A stretch of DNA of 32,627 nucleotides, from positions 1-32,627 of the forward strand of contig JAKCEJ010000001.1 in assembly GCA_021838065.1 (NCBI GenBank), read 5' to 3'. Below are positions 8,011-16,054 of this stretch, one piece after another; positions within the stretch are counted from its first letter, which is position 1, and each line of letters begins with the position of its first letter. The notes beneath the pieces were generated by a model. That model ran no database searches. It was not told the DNA's origin and saw only the letters and a program-made list of their open reading frames with translations. Made by a program: the position numbers and the translations under genes. The DNA is from Pseudomonadota bacterium. GTDB taxonomy: Bacteria; Pseudomonadota; Gammaproteobacteria; Steroidobacterales; Steroidobacteraceae.

Positions 8011-8448
8011 TCAGCTCTCGAGCCAGAACGTCACCGGCCCGTCGTTGACGAGCTCGATCTGCATGTGTGCGCCGAACTCCCCGCAGACAACGGGCGAGTG
8101 GCGGGCCTGGGCCGCGCTGACCAGATAGGCGAAGAGCGCCCGCGCGTCCTCGGGCGGCGCGGCCGCGCTGAAGCCCGCCCGAGTGCCCTTGTGCGTGTCG
8201 GCGGCCAGCGTGAACTGGGGCGCCAGCAGCAGGCCGCCGCCGGTCTCGCGCAGCGAGAGGTTCATGCGGCCGGCCGCGTCCGCGAAGATGCGATAGGCGA
8301 GCAGCCGCTCGAGCAGCCGGTCGGCGGCGGCCCGGTCGTCCCCGCGCCGCACGCCGATCAGCGCCAGCGTGCCGGGGCCGATGGCCCCGAGCTGCCGGCC
8401 CTCGGTGCTGACCGCGGCGCGGGCCACCCGCTGGATCAATCCGATCAT
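8011..8448 (-). CDS. dtd: D-aminoacyl-tRNA deacylase
   Basis: Cytoplasmic proofreading enzyme that cleaves D-amino acids (and glycine mischarged on tRNA-Ala) from tRNA. It has 145 residues, the usual length. It opens with MIGLIQRVARAAV, has the active-site LAPQFTL at residues 75-81 (Gln78, Thr80) and the cross-subunit NDGPVTFWL motif with Gly137-Pro138 near the C-terminus. ATG 8448 is chosen because family members begin at this methionine; a longer frame exists but its extra residues look like non-coding sequence. A CGGGCG/CGCCCG inverted repeat (8449-8462) directly abuts the start codon and could mask it. The gene probably heads the run into tatABC. Confidence 0.95.
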   Translation of the reverse strand: MIGLIQRVARAAVSTEGRQLGAIGPGTLALIGVRRGDDRAAADRLLERLLAYRIFADAAGRMNLSLRETGGGLLLAPQFTLAADTHKGTRAGFSAAAPPEDARALFAYLVSAAQARHSPVVCGEFGAHMQIELVNDGPVTFWLES

Positions 8449-8529
8449 CGGGCGCTCGCCCGGCTGGCGTTCGAGGTGGCCCGTCCGATAAGATCGCAAG
8501 CTGCTTTGCGCACCTGGCCGGAGATCATG

Positions 8530-9198
8530 ATGTCGGCACTTTGGCTGAGCTCATCTGTGCGTTCGGGCTGGCGATCGGCTCTGGTGATCGCCGCGGGGGT
8601 GTTTGCGTCGCTCGCCGCCCCGGCATCGGCCCAGCAGCCGCCCGCGGGCAACGCGCACCAGGGCCGAATCATCGGCTACACCTGCCTCGGCTGTCACGGG
8701 ATCCAAGGGTACCGCAACGCCTACCCCGACTATGCCGTGCCGCGGCTGCGGGGACAGTCGGTCACCTACCTCATCAACGCGCTGAACGAGTACCGCAACG
8801 GCCAGCGCGCCTTTCCCACCATGCATCTGCAGGCCCTCTCGCTGAGCGAGCAGCAGATTGCCGACGTGGCCACGTATCTCGGCGGCAAGCCCGTGACCGC
8901 CAAACCGGTCTCCGCCTCCGCGGTGCCCAAGGACGCCGCGGTGTGCACCTCCTGCCATGGCTCAAACGGAATCGGCGTCCTGCCGATGTATCCGACGCTG
9001 GCCGGCCAGCATGAGAGCTACATCATCCGGGTGCTTCACGAGTATCAGACCGGCTACCGCAAGAATCCCATCATGAGCGCCATGGCCGCCTCGCTCACGA
9101 ACGCGCAGATCCGCGCCGTGGCCACCTATTTCAGCCATCTCAAGCCCGGTCTGCACACCGTGCCGCGGCCGTATACGCGCTGGTCCTCGGGGCACTGA
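8530..9198 (+). CDS. Periplasmic diheme cytochrome c (c4-like)
   Basis: Exported electron carrier of 222 residues. A Sec signal with basic RSGWRSA and a hydrophobic core ends in PASA, with cleavage expected after residue 34. Two class I heme sites follow in tandem: CLGCH (Cys52, Cys55, His56) and CTSCH (Cys139, Cys142, His143). Each half has downstream Met candidates for the sixth ligand (Met98; Met182 or Met185) and the repeat 'L..YRNG.R..' / 'YQTGYRKNPIM', as in cytochromes c4 that feed terminal oxidases. ATG 8530 is preferred to ATG 8527 because GGAG at 8520-8523 is 6 bases away. It diverges from dtd across 81 bp. Redox partners are not shown by the neighbours. Confidence 0.9.
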   Translation: MSALWLSSSVRSGWRSALVIAAGVFASLAAPASAQQPPAGNAHQGRIIGYTCLGCHGIQGYRNAYPDYAVPRLRGQSVTYLINALNEYRNGQRAFPTMHLQALSLSEQQIADVATYLGGKPVTAKPVSASAVPKDAAVCTSCHGSNGIGVLPMYPTLAGQHESYIIRVLHEYQTGYRKNPIMSAMAASLTNAQIRAVATYFSHLKPGLHTVPRPYTRWSSGH

Positions 9199-9228
9199 CC
9201 GGCGGCCCGGCGCCGCCTCCGGACAACA

Positions 9229-9262
9229 CGGTCCGGGAAGGGCTCGCGCCCCTCCCGGACCG
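9229..9262. terminator. Long hairpin downstream of the cytochrome c gene
   Basis: CGGTCCGGGAAGGG at 9229-9242 pairs with 9249-9262 over 14 positions with a single mismatch, leaving the 6-base loop CTCGCG. It lies 31 bases after the cytochrome stop. No T-run follows on the plus strand, so it may work as a GC-only hairpin terminator or stabilise the 3' end. Confidence 0.5.
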
Positions 9263-9396
9263 CCAGTCACCGGCCGGGGAACCGGTGTCGGCCGGGCGCT
9301 CACCGTGCCCTTGCTCATCCCCCGGCGCCGGGCGCGGGCCGCCAACGCCCTCATCCCGCCGGGGTGCGCCATCCCTGCTTCAAGCGGATCCAAGAT

Positions 9397-9431
9397 CCGG
9401 GCCGGGCGGCCCCTGCGGCCGCCCGGCCCGG
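9397..9431 (-). terminator. 15-bp perfect hairpin just after the mucD stop
   Basis: 9397-9411 and 9417-9431 are perfect complements (15 bp, all G/C) around the loop CCTGC. On the minus strand it begins two bases after the mucD stop codon and is followed by ATCTTGG rather than a true T-tract. Likely the 3' end of the mucD transcript. Together with the 9229-9262 hairpin it accounts for most of the 235-bp gap between these convergent genes; I see no gene in the gap. Confidence 0.55.
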
Positions 9432-9433
9432 GT

Positions 9434-10891
9434 TCACCGTACGTCGACCGGCACGAACAGCCGCGTGCCGCCGCGCTGAATCAGCAGCGCGACGTGGCCC
9501 TTGGAGCGGGCAACGGCCGTGCGCAGCTCGCTCGGCGTGGACACCGGCTCGCCATTGGCCGAGAGGACGATGTCGCCCGCCTGGATGCCGGCATCCTGCG
9601 CCGGGCCGCTTACGCTCTGCACCATCAGGCCGCCATGGGTGTTGTCCTGCGCCCTCTCGTCGGCCGTCAGCGGGCGCACCACCAGCCCCAGCCGCCCGCC
9701 AGGCCCCGGCCCGCCGCTCGCGGCCGTCAGGGCATCGTTGCCCATGGCGCCGAGGGTGACCGTGACGTGCCGCTCGGCGTGCTTGCGCCAGATTGTCAGG
9801 TCCACCTTGGTGCCGGGCAGCAGGCTCGCGACGCGCACCGGCAGATCGCTGTAGCTGGCGATCTTGTGGCCGTCGAGCGCGATGATCACATCGCCCGGCT
9901 CGATGCCGGCCTTCTTCGCCGGGCTACCCGCATTGACGTCCGCGACGAGGGCGCCTTCCGGCTCAGGCAGCCCGAACGAATCGGCCAGATCCTGATTGAG
10001 CGGCTGGATGATCACGCCGAGCTCGCCGCGGCGCACGTGGCCGGTGGCGACCAGCTGATCGGCGACGTGCATCGCCACGTTGATCGGGATCGAGAACGAC
10101 AGGCCCATGTAGCCGCCCGAGCGGCTGTAGATCTGCGAGTTGATGCCGACCACCTGGCCCTGCATGTTGAACAGCGGCCCGCCGGAGTTGCCCGGATTGA
10201 TCGGCACGTCGGTCTGAATGAACGGGACGTAGTGCGAATCCGGCAGCAATCGGCCCTTGGCGCTGACGATGCCCGCGGTGGCGGTGTTCTTGAAGTTGAA
10301 CGGCGCGCCGATCGCGAGCACCCACTGCCCGACCTCGAGCTTGCTCGAGTCGCCGATCTGCACCGTTGGCAGGTTGGTGGCCTGGATCTTGACCACGGCT
10401 ACGTCCGAGACCTTGTCCATCCCGATCACCTTGCCGGGATACTGGCGGCGGTCACTCAGCTGCACGGTGATCTTGCTGGCGCCGGCGACCACGTGGGCGT
10501 TGGTCAGGATCACGCCGTCGGGACGGATGATGAACCCCGAGCCCTCGCCCTCGATGGGCGCCTGGTGCGGGGCCTGGTACGGGAAGTTGCGGAAGAACGG
10601 CGCGAACGGGCTGTTCGGCCCGAACGGCGAGCCTTCCATGCCGGCTCCGGGCGCCTTCTCGATGACGCGGATGCTCACCACCGCCGGGCCGTACTTCTTG
10701 ACCAGGCTGGAGAAGTCCGGCAGCACCACGGCCACGCCGCCGCGCGGTGAGCTCGAGGTCACCCCCTCCGGCGGGATGTTCGCAGCGCTGGCGTTGCGCA
10801 CGCTGTAGAGCGCGGCCAGCGGTGCGGCGCCGATGAGCGCCCCGAGCGCCGCGGCGACCAGCGGATTTCGAATCAATTTCCTCATGGTCAT
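9434..10891 (-). CDS. mucD: Periplasmic serine endoprotease, DegP/MucD (Do) family
   Basis: Envelope quality-control protease and chaperone of 485 residues. An N-terminal signal or anchor (basic MTMRKLIRNP, hydrophobic to about residue 29) is followed by the trypsin-like domain with the full triad: His133 in TNAHVV, Asp163 in SDVAVVKI, Ser236 in GNSGGPL. Two PDZ domains follow (about 275-360 and 385-475), the first with GELGVIIQPL, the second with GGLMVQSV. The linker after the signal is long and rich in Phe, Pro and Gly, as in Do-type proteases. ATG 10891 is preferred because GAGG lies 5 bases upstream. The next gene upstream, an MBL-fold hydrolase, ends 78 bp before it, so the two could share a transcript. 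Confidence 0.95.
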   Translation of the reverse strand: MTMRKLIRNPLVAAALGALIGAAPLAALYSVRNASAANIPPEGVTSSSPRGGVAVVLPDFSSLVKKYGPAVVSIRVIEKAPGAGMEGSPFGPNSPFAPFFRNFPYQAPHQAPIEGEGSGFIIRPDGVILTNAHVVAGASKITVQLSDRRQYPGKVIGMDKVSDVAVVKIQATNLPTVQIGDSSKLEVGQWVLAIGAPFNFKNTATAGIVSAKGRLLPDSHYVPFIQTDVPINPGNSGGPLFNMQGQVVGINSQIYSRSGGYMGLSFSIPINVAMHVADQLVATGHVRRGELGVIIQPLNQDLADSFGLPEPEGALVADVNAGSPAKKAGIEPGDVIIALDGHKIASYSDLPVRVASLLPGTKVDLTIWRKHAERHVTVTLGAMGNDALTAASGGPGPGGRLGLVVRPLTADERAQDNTHGGLMVQSVSGPAQDAGIQAGDIVLSANGEPVSTPSELRTAVARSKGHVALLIQRGGTRLFVPVDVR

Positions 10892-10957
10892 ATCAGCCTC
10901 TGCGAATCCGATTGTCGGGATACGAATGAATCCGGCCTCTGAGCATACCGGGCCAAT

Positions 10958-10974
10958 CTTAAGTGACCCTTAAG
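10958..10974. repeat. Paired CTTAAG sites upstream of mucD
   Basis: CTTAAG occurs at 10958-10963 and again at 10969-10974, one helical turn (11 bp) apart, in otherwise GC-rich DNA. On the minus strand TATGCT, a weak -10 candidate, follows before the mucD start. The second copy overlaps the stop codon of the MBL gene. This might be an operator or AT-rich promoter element for mucD; I could not fit a clear sigma-70 or sigma-E promoter. Confidence 0.35.
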
Positions 10975-11983
10975 GCCGCCCGGCCGGAGCGCTCGCGCCG
11001 TGGTTATCCGCCCATCCGGCGCGTGTGTCCAGCCAATGGACCAGTCCCTGGGCATTCAGTTCGAGGTCCCCGCCGAGCAGCTCCGCGAGCCGCGCGTCGT
11101 TGACCGGGCAGCCGTGGCGGTGGGCCAGGTCGCGCCACAGCTCCCACATCGCCGCGCGGATCGCGCCGTGGCGGTCCGGGGCCGCGGCGTTCGCGCGGGC
11201 GATGCGCTCGAGCTCGCGGATCTGGCTCTTGAGCGCGGCGCCGAGCCGCGCCACGCCGGTCACCCGGCTGAAGTGCATCAGGTACATCGCCTCGGGCGCA
11301 TAGCCGAGGAGCCGGTCGATCGAGGTGCACAGCTGAGCGGGATCGAACTGGGTCGGGGTGGTGGTCGGGGTGATGAACGCGCCGGCGGGACTGTCGAGCT
11401 CCCGGTATGAGACGCCGAACGTATCGCCGGTGAAGATGCAGCGGTGCGCGCCGTCGACGAACACCTGATGATGCAGCGCGTGGCCGGGGGTGTGCAGGAT
11501 CTCGAGCTCCCGCCCGCCGAGGCTGAGCCGCTCCCCGTGGCGCGTGACCCGTACTCGCTCGGCGGCGATGGGCTCGATCTGACCGTACAGCCGCTCGAAG
11601 CGCTCAGGGCCGTAGACCGAGCGCGAGCCGGCGATGAGCCGGGCCGGGTCGATCATGTGCGGCGCGCCCCGCGGGTGCAGCACGCACACGGCGTTGGGCA
11701 GCGCCCGCATGAGACGGCCCGCCCCGCCGGCGTGATCGAGGTGCACGTGGGTGAGCAGGACGTAGTCGACTGCTTGCGGCCTCAGCTCGAGCGCGCGCAG
11801 CGCCGCGAGCAGATAGGGCACCGAGTCATTGGTGCCCACATCGACGAACGCGGCGCGTCCGTCCTGCTGGACGAGGTGCGCGGCGGCGTGTCCCGGGTGC
11901 AGGTACTCGGTGTCGACGGCGGTGATGCCGTCGGGATGGCGCGACAGCCGCGGCGTCGGCAGCGCCGAAATCTCATCAGTCAT
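10970..11983 (-). CDS. MBL-fold metallo-hydrolase
   Basis: Metallo-beta-lactamase superfamily protein of 337 residues, probably cytoplasmic as no signal is seen. The metal site motif HxHxDH is intact (His79, His81, Asp83, His84 in THVHLDH). Further ligands are probably the His of LHTPGHALHH and the Asp of FTGDTFGV. The C-terminal 110 residues form a helical extension (RELERIARANAA...MWELWRDLAHRHG). The superfamily covers glyoxalases, lactonases, phosphodiesterases and others, and I cannot name the substrate. ATG 11983 is chosen because the family domain starts just after it; the longer upstream frame would run antisense across the divergent S9 gene. Confidence 0.85.
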   Translation of the reverse strand: MTDEISALPTPRLSRHPDGITAVDTEYLHPGHAAAHLVQQDGRAAFVDVGTNDSVPYLLAALRALELRPQAVDYVLLTHVHLDHAGGAGRLMRALPNAVCVLHPRGAPHMIDPARLIAGSRSVYGPERFERLYGQIEPIAAERVRVTRHGERLSLGGRELEILHTPGHALHHQVFVDGAHRCIFTGDTFGVSYRELDSPAGAFITPTTTPTQFDPAQLCTSIDRLLGYAPEAMYLMHFSRVTGVARLGAALKSQIRELERIARANAAAPDRHGAIRAAMWELWRDLAHRHGCPVNDARLAELLGGDLELNAQGLVHWLDTRAGWADNHGASAPAGRP

Positions 11984-12006
11984 GCGGTCATGGTAGCCGG
12001 TTGCGT

Positions 12007-12012
12007 TAGCAT
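12007..12012 (+). promoter_or_regulatory. Candidate -10 element for a leaderless S9 transcript
   Basis: TAGCAT (4 of 6 to TATAAT) ends 6 bases before ATG 12019. There is no ribosome-binding site in the 20 bases upstream, and only 35 bp separate this gene from the divergent MBL gene. The spacing would place the transcription start at or next to the ATG. No good -35 is seen. Confidence 0.35.
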
Positions 12013-12018
12013 AGCGAT

Positions 12019-13947
12019 ATGACTTTCCCGATGATGGCCGGCCGGGCGCTCGCCGCCACGGCACTGCTCGCCTGTTACCTCGCGCCGCATGCGCAGGCCG
12101 CGCCGCTGTCCGGCCTTGGCGCCATGCCGCCGCTCGCGCCGTCGCTGGTGCGGCGTCTGGCGCGCGCCGAGCAGTGGCGCGGCGCACGCTTTCTCGATTG
12201 GCTGCCCGGCGGGCAGATGCTCATCGAGACGCACAGGGGCCGGCGCATCGTGCTCGCGCGTCTCGCCGCCCCGGCCGCCAAGCCGACCGCAGTGGTCTCA
12301 CTCGCCGAAGGGATCGGCCGGGCGCTCGCGCCGCGCGTCGGACAGGGTCTGCTCTACCCGCAGCACGCGGGCGGCGCAACGCACTGGCTGCTGCGCGAGG
12401 GGAAGGGCCCCGCCCGTCCGTTCGCCGCCAGCCAGACGGTGAGCGGAGTGCCCGTATGGTCCGCCGACGGGCGGCAGGTCGCGTTTCTCGGGGCGGCGCC
12501 CGGCGGCGCGAGCGGGGCCGTCTACATCGACAGCGTCGCGGACGGCGGGATTGCGCGTCTGGTGGTCGGCGCGCTCGCCGGCCGGTGGCGGCTGCTCGAC
12601 TGGTCGCGCGATGGACGGCAGCTGCTGCTCGCGCACGATGAGGGCCCGGACGAGGAATCCCTCTACACGGTGCGCACGAGCGACGGCGCGCTCACGCGCC
12701 TGCCGCTGCCGCCGTCGCGGATCGCGGCGGCCCGGTTCACGCCGGGCGGCGCCGCGGTGTACGTCGTTTCGAATCAGGGCGGCGAGTACCGGCAGCTGCT
12801 GCGCCTGAATGCCCTCACGGGCCGCATCCGCACGCTCTCTGTCGATCTGCCCTGGGATGTCGAGCGCTTTGCCGCCAGCCCCGGCGGGCGCTATCTCGCC
12901 TACACGGTCGATGTGGACGGCCAGAGCCGCCTGCACGTGCGCAATCGCCGCCTGAAGCTCGATGTCGCGGTCCCCTGGCTCGAGGACGGGGTCATCGACG
13001 ACCTGCATTTCGGCTCCGGTCACCGCCTGGCGTTCACGTTCCAGTCCAGCCGTCAGCCGCCCGCGATCTACGTGTACGACGCCGCCAAGGGGCTGGTGAG
13101 CCGCTGGTGCGCGGGCGCCGCCGCCCCGTTGGGATCGGTCGGGCCGGCCCGGGCGCGGCTGGTGCACTACCCGACCTGGGATCGGGTCGACGGCCACTGG
13201 CGCATGCTCTCGGCCTACATCTACCTGCCGCCGGGATCGGGTCCCACGCCCGTGCTGATCGTGCTGCACTCGGGCGCGGCGGGACAGTTTCGGCCCCGCT
13301 GGCGGCCGTTCCTGCAGTTCGTGGCCAACGACCTCGGCTACGCGGTCATCGCGCCGAATGTGCGCGGCTCCTCGGGATACGGCCGCAGTTTCCGTACGCT
13401 GGTCGAGGGCACGCACCGCGATGATCCCGTGCGCGACATCGGCTCGCTGATGGTCTGGATCAGCATGCAGCCGGGATTCGACGTGCATCGCATCGTGCTC
13501 ATGGGCCGCGGCTACGGCGGCTGGCTCGCGGTCAACTGCCTGGCCACCTTCGACGGGCATCTGCTCGGGGCGATCGACGTCGACGGCATCTCGAGCCTCG
13601 ATGATTTCATCGCCCGCGCGCCCGCGGCCGAGCGCGCGTTCCGCGCGGCCGAGATCGGCGATCCCGGGGATCCGTCGGTGTCGGGTTTTCTGCGCCAGAT
13701 CTCCCCGCTCGGAGAGGTGCGGCGGATCCGCGCGCCGCTGCTGATCGTGCAGGGGCCGGCCGGGGATGCGGTGCGCGCCGCCGACGCGCAGCAACTGGCC
13801 GATCTGCTGCGCTTCCATGGCCGGCCGGTCGAGACGCTCACCGTTGCCGCGGCCGGGCGGCGCTTCGCAGCGCCTGCCGCGCGGCGCGCGCTCGATACGG
13901 CCGCCGCGCGGTTCCTGCTGGCGCTGAAGTCCCATCGGGCCAAGTGA
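12019..13947 (+). CDS. S9 (prolyl oligopeptidase) family protein, catalytically inactive by sequence
   Basis: Exported protein of 642 residues with a signal peptide ending near AQA (about residue 28), a beta-propeller-like region (about 45-370) with TolB-type repeats such as PVWSADGRQVAFLG, and a C-terminal alpha/beta-hydrolase domain. The hydrolase domain aligns closely with S9 peptidases (NVRGSSGYGRSF, DGISSLDDF, ISPLGEVRRIRAPLLIVQG), but all three catalytic residues are replaced. The nucleophile motif GGSYGG reads GRGYGG with Gly498; the HGxxD site reads QGPAG with Gly582; the EGHGF site reads AGRRF with Arg614. It is therefore probably a binding or regulatory pseudo-peptidase, not an enzyme. 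The intact 1.9-kb frame argues against plain decay. It converges with a histidine kinase gene. Confidence 0.87.
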   Translation: MTFPMMAGRALAATALLACYLAPHAQAAPLSGLGAMPPLAPSLVRRLARAEQWRGARFLDWLPGGQMLIETHRGRRIVLARLAAPAAKPTAVVSLAEGIGRALAPRVGQGLLYPQHAGGATHWLLREGKGPARPFAASQTVSGVPVWSADGRQVAFLGAAPGGASGAVYIDSVADGGIARLVVGALAGRWRLLDWSRDGRQLLLAHDEGPDEESLYTVRTSDGALTRLPLPPSRIAAARFTPGGAAVYVVSNQGGEYRQLLRLNALTGRIRTLSVDLPWDVERFAASPGGRYLAYTVDVDGQSRLHVRNRRLKLDVAVPWLEDGVIDDLHFGSGHRLAFTFQSSRQPPAIYVYDAAKGLVSRWCAGAAAPLGSVGPARARLVHYPTWDRVDGHWRMLSAYIYLPPGSGPTPVLIVLHSGAAGQFRPRWRPFLQFVANDLGYAVIAPNVRGSSGYGRSFRTLVEGTHRDDPVRDIGSLMVWISMQPGFDVHRIVLMGRGYGGWLAVNCLATFDGHLLGAIDVDGISSLDDFIARAPAAERAFRAAEIGDPGDPSVSGFLRQISPLGEVRRIRAPLLIVQGPAGDAVRAADAQQLADLLRFHGRPVETLTVAAAGRRFAAPAARRALDTAAARFLLALKSHRAK

Positions 13948-13977
13948 GCGCGCTGCGCACGCGGCGCCGCGGACGGC

Positions 13978-15303
13978 TCAGGCGGGCGGTGCCGGGGCGA
14001 ACGCGACGGTGACGGTGAGGCCGCGCCCCCCCGGGCCTCCTCCCAGCTCGATGCGCGCGCCGTGCGCGTCGGCGATCGCCTTGACGATGGCGAGCCCGAG
14101 GCCGCTGCCGGGGGCGAGCGCGCCGGGCTGGCGGTAGAAGCGGTCGAAGACGCGCGTGCGCTCCTCGGGCGCGATCCCCGGGCCGTTGTCCGCGACCCTC
14201 AGGCGCACCTGTCCGTCATCCGCCCGCGCCTGCGTGACCGACACGTCGACCTGGCCGCCGGGCGGCGTGTAGCGCACGGCGTTGTCGACCAGATTGCGCA
14301 CCAGGGTCGCGATCGACTCGGGATCGCCGAGAATCACCGCCGGCTCGGCATCGGCGATGCCCAGATCGATGTGGCGCGCGTCCGCGAGCGGCACCAGCTC
14401 GGCGATCACCTCGCGTGAGAGCTCATCGAGCGCGATGCGCCCGTGCTGCGGCTCGGCGCGCGGCTCCTGGCGGGCGAGCGAGAGCAGCTGCTCGACGAGC
14501 CGGATCGAGCGCTGCACGCCGGCCGAGAGCCGCTCCATGGCCTCGGTGCGCTCGCTGTCCGAGCCGGCGCGCGCCAGCGCGTCGAGCTGCAGATGCAGCG
14601 CCGTGAGCGGCGTGCGCAGCTCGTGCGCGGCGTCGGCGACGAACGCGCGCTCGCGGTCGAGCGCCGCGCAGAGACGCCCCAGCAGGTCATTCAGCGCCGC
14701 GACCAGCGGCTGCACCTCATCGGGCAGCTGCGCGAGCGGCAGCGGCTCGAGCGCGCTCACCTTGCGGGCCTTGACCGAGCCGGCCAGGCGCTTCAGCGGC
14801 AGCAACGTATGCCCGACCACAAACCAGACCAGGATCCCGAGAATGGGCACCGCGAGCGCGAACGGCACCAGCGTCGGGATCGCCAGCTTCAGGGCCTGCT
14901 GGCGGCGCACGCGCATCAGCTGCGCCACCTGGATCACCCGTGTGGGCGAGGCGACGCCGTACACGCGCCAGCGGCCCTCGCTGGTCTTGACGGTCGAGAA
15001 GCCGATGGTCGCGAAGTTGGGCAGCACCGTGTGCGGCGGCGCCCAGATGCGCTGGCCGTCGATCGTCCAGACCTGCACCACGAAGCCGTACTCCGCCGCG
15101 CGCGAGGGGATCTCCAGCGGGGCGAGGTATTCCACCGGCTGATCGCGCAGCAGCAACGCCATCTGCTCGAGGTGGTAGTCGAAGTAAAGGTCCGCCTGCT
15201 TCAGCGCGTTGTGATACTCGACCAGGCCGCCGCACAGGCCCACCACGGCGATGCCGCCGAGCAGCCACGCCAGCAGGCGCGCGCGCAGCGAGCTTGGCGT
15301 CAC
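13978..15303 (-). CDS. Two-component sensor histidine kinase, QseC/TctE-like
   Basis: Inner-membrane sensor kinase of 441 residues. Order of parts: membrane helix 1 (about residues 8-28), periplasmic sensor (about 30-140), helix 2 (about 142-165), HAMP linker (PLKRLAGSVKARKVSALEPLP), H-box with phospho-acceptor His227 (FVADAAHELRTPL), N-box (LVRNLVDNAVRYTP), G1 (VADNGPGIA), F-box (FDRFYRQ) and G2 (GSGLGLAIV). All kinase motifs are intact. The short periplasmic domain with KTSEGRWRVYGV matches the QseC/TctE sensor type. Its start overlaps the response regulator stop by 4 bp, so it is co-translated. The signal sensed is unknown; only 30 bp separate it from the convergent S9-like gene. Confidence 0.93.
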   Translation of the reverse strand: MTPSSLRARLLAWLLGGIAVVGLCGGLVEYHNALKQADLYFDYHLEQMALLLRDQPVEYLAPLEIPSRAAEYGFVVQVWTIDGQRIWAPPHTVLPNFATIGFSTVKTSEGRWRVYGVASPTRVIQVAQLMRVRRQQALKLAIPTLVPFALAVPILGILVWFVVGHTLLPLKRLAGSVKARKVSALEPLPLAQLPDEVQPLVAALNDLLGRLCAALDRERAFVADAAHELRTPLTALHLQLDALARAGSDSERTEAMERLSAGVQRSIRLVEQLLSLARQEPRAEPQHGRIALDELSREVIAELVPLADARHIDLGIADAEPAVILGDPESIATLVRNLVDNAVRYTPPGGQVDVSVTQARADDGQVRLRVADNGPGIAPEERTRVFDRFYRQPGALAPGSGLGLAIVKAIADAHGARIELGGGPGGRGLTVTVAFAPAPPA

Positions 15304-15959
15304 GAAGGCCGCACCCGGTAGCCGACGCCGCGCACGGTGAGGATGAAATCCGTGCCCAGCTTGCGGCGCAGGCCGTGTACGTGCACCTCGACGGCATTGC
15401 TTTCGATTTCCTCTCCCCAGCCGTAGAGCCGCTGCTCGATGCGGGCGCGCGAGTGGATGGTGCCGGGACGCTCCATCAGCAGCTGCAGCAGCGCGAATTC
15501 CTTCGGCGAGAGCGCGATGTCCTGCCCGTCGCGCGCCACGGTGTGCGCGGCGGGATTGAGGACCACCCCGAGGTGCCCGATCGCGGGGGTGGGCTGGCCC
15601 GATTTGCGCCGCAGCAGCGCGCGGATGCGCGCGGCGAGCTCGTCCAGATCGAACGGCTTGACCAGGTAGTCGTCGGCGCCGGCATCCAGGCCCTGCACTC
15701 GGTCCGAGACCGCATCGCGCGCGGTGAGAATGATCACCGGCACCGTATCGCCGCGCGAGCGCAGGTCGCTCAGCACCGCCAGGCCCGCCTTGCCGGGCAG
15801 CCCCAGATCGAGCAGCAGCAGGTCGAAGGTATCGGTCTTGAGCACTTGCTCGGCGGTTTGCCCGTCGTGGACCCAGTCCACTGTGAACCCGTCGCGCCGC
15901 AACCCGGCGCGGATCGCCTCGCCGATCATGGCGTCATCCTCCACGAGCAGCAGTCTCAC
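15300..15959 (-). CDS. Response regulator, OmpR/PhoB family (QseB/PmrA-like)
   Basis: DNA-binding partner of the adjacent kinase, 219 residues. The receiver domain shows the acidic pocket VEDDAM at residues 6-11, phospho-acceptor Asp51 in LLLLDLGLPG, Thr in ILTAR and Lys in LVKPF. A winged-helix output domain follows (about 125-218), with LSPKEFALLQLLMERPG and VEVHVHGLRRKLG typical of OmpR-type effectors. The start is GTG at 15959. It is transcribed divergently from rsmG across 95 bp and is the first gene of the kinase operon. Confidence 0.94.
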   Translation of the reverse strand: MRLLLVEDDAMIGEAIRAGLRRDGFTVDWVHDGQTAEQVLKTDTFDLLLLDLGLPGKAGLAVLSDLRSRGDTVPVIILTARDAVSDRVQGLDAGADDYLVKPFDLDELAARIRALLRRKSGQPTPAIGHLGVVLNPAAHTVARDGQDIALSPKEFALLQLLMERPGTIHSRARIEQRLYGWGEEIESNAVEVHVHGLRRKLGTDFILTVRGVGYRVRPS

Positions 15960-16054
15960 GGCATGGCCTCGCCCGGCGCGCTCGCGCGCGCAATTTTTTC
16001 ACCGCGCGGCCCCCGCCTCTGCCACAATCGGTCCCGTTCGAGGCCGCTCGACCC

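Noticed and set aside
12298..13935. A 545-codon open frame antisense to the S9-like gene
   Set aside because: It mirrors the sense gene over its length, its product is Arg/Gly/Ala-rich without domains, and such long antisense frames are normal in very GC-rich DNA. The same applies to the long antisense frames over atpH-atpA (22122-24137) and atpG-atpD (24791-26701), and to the plus-strand frame at 930-2081.
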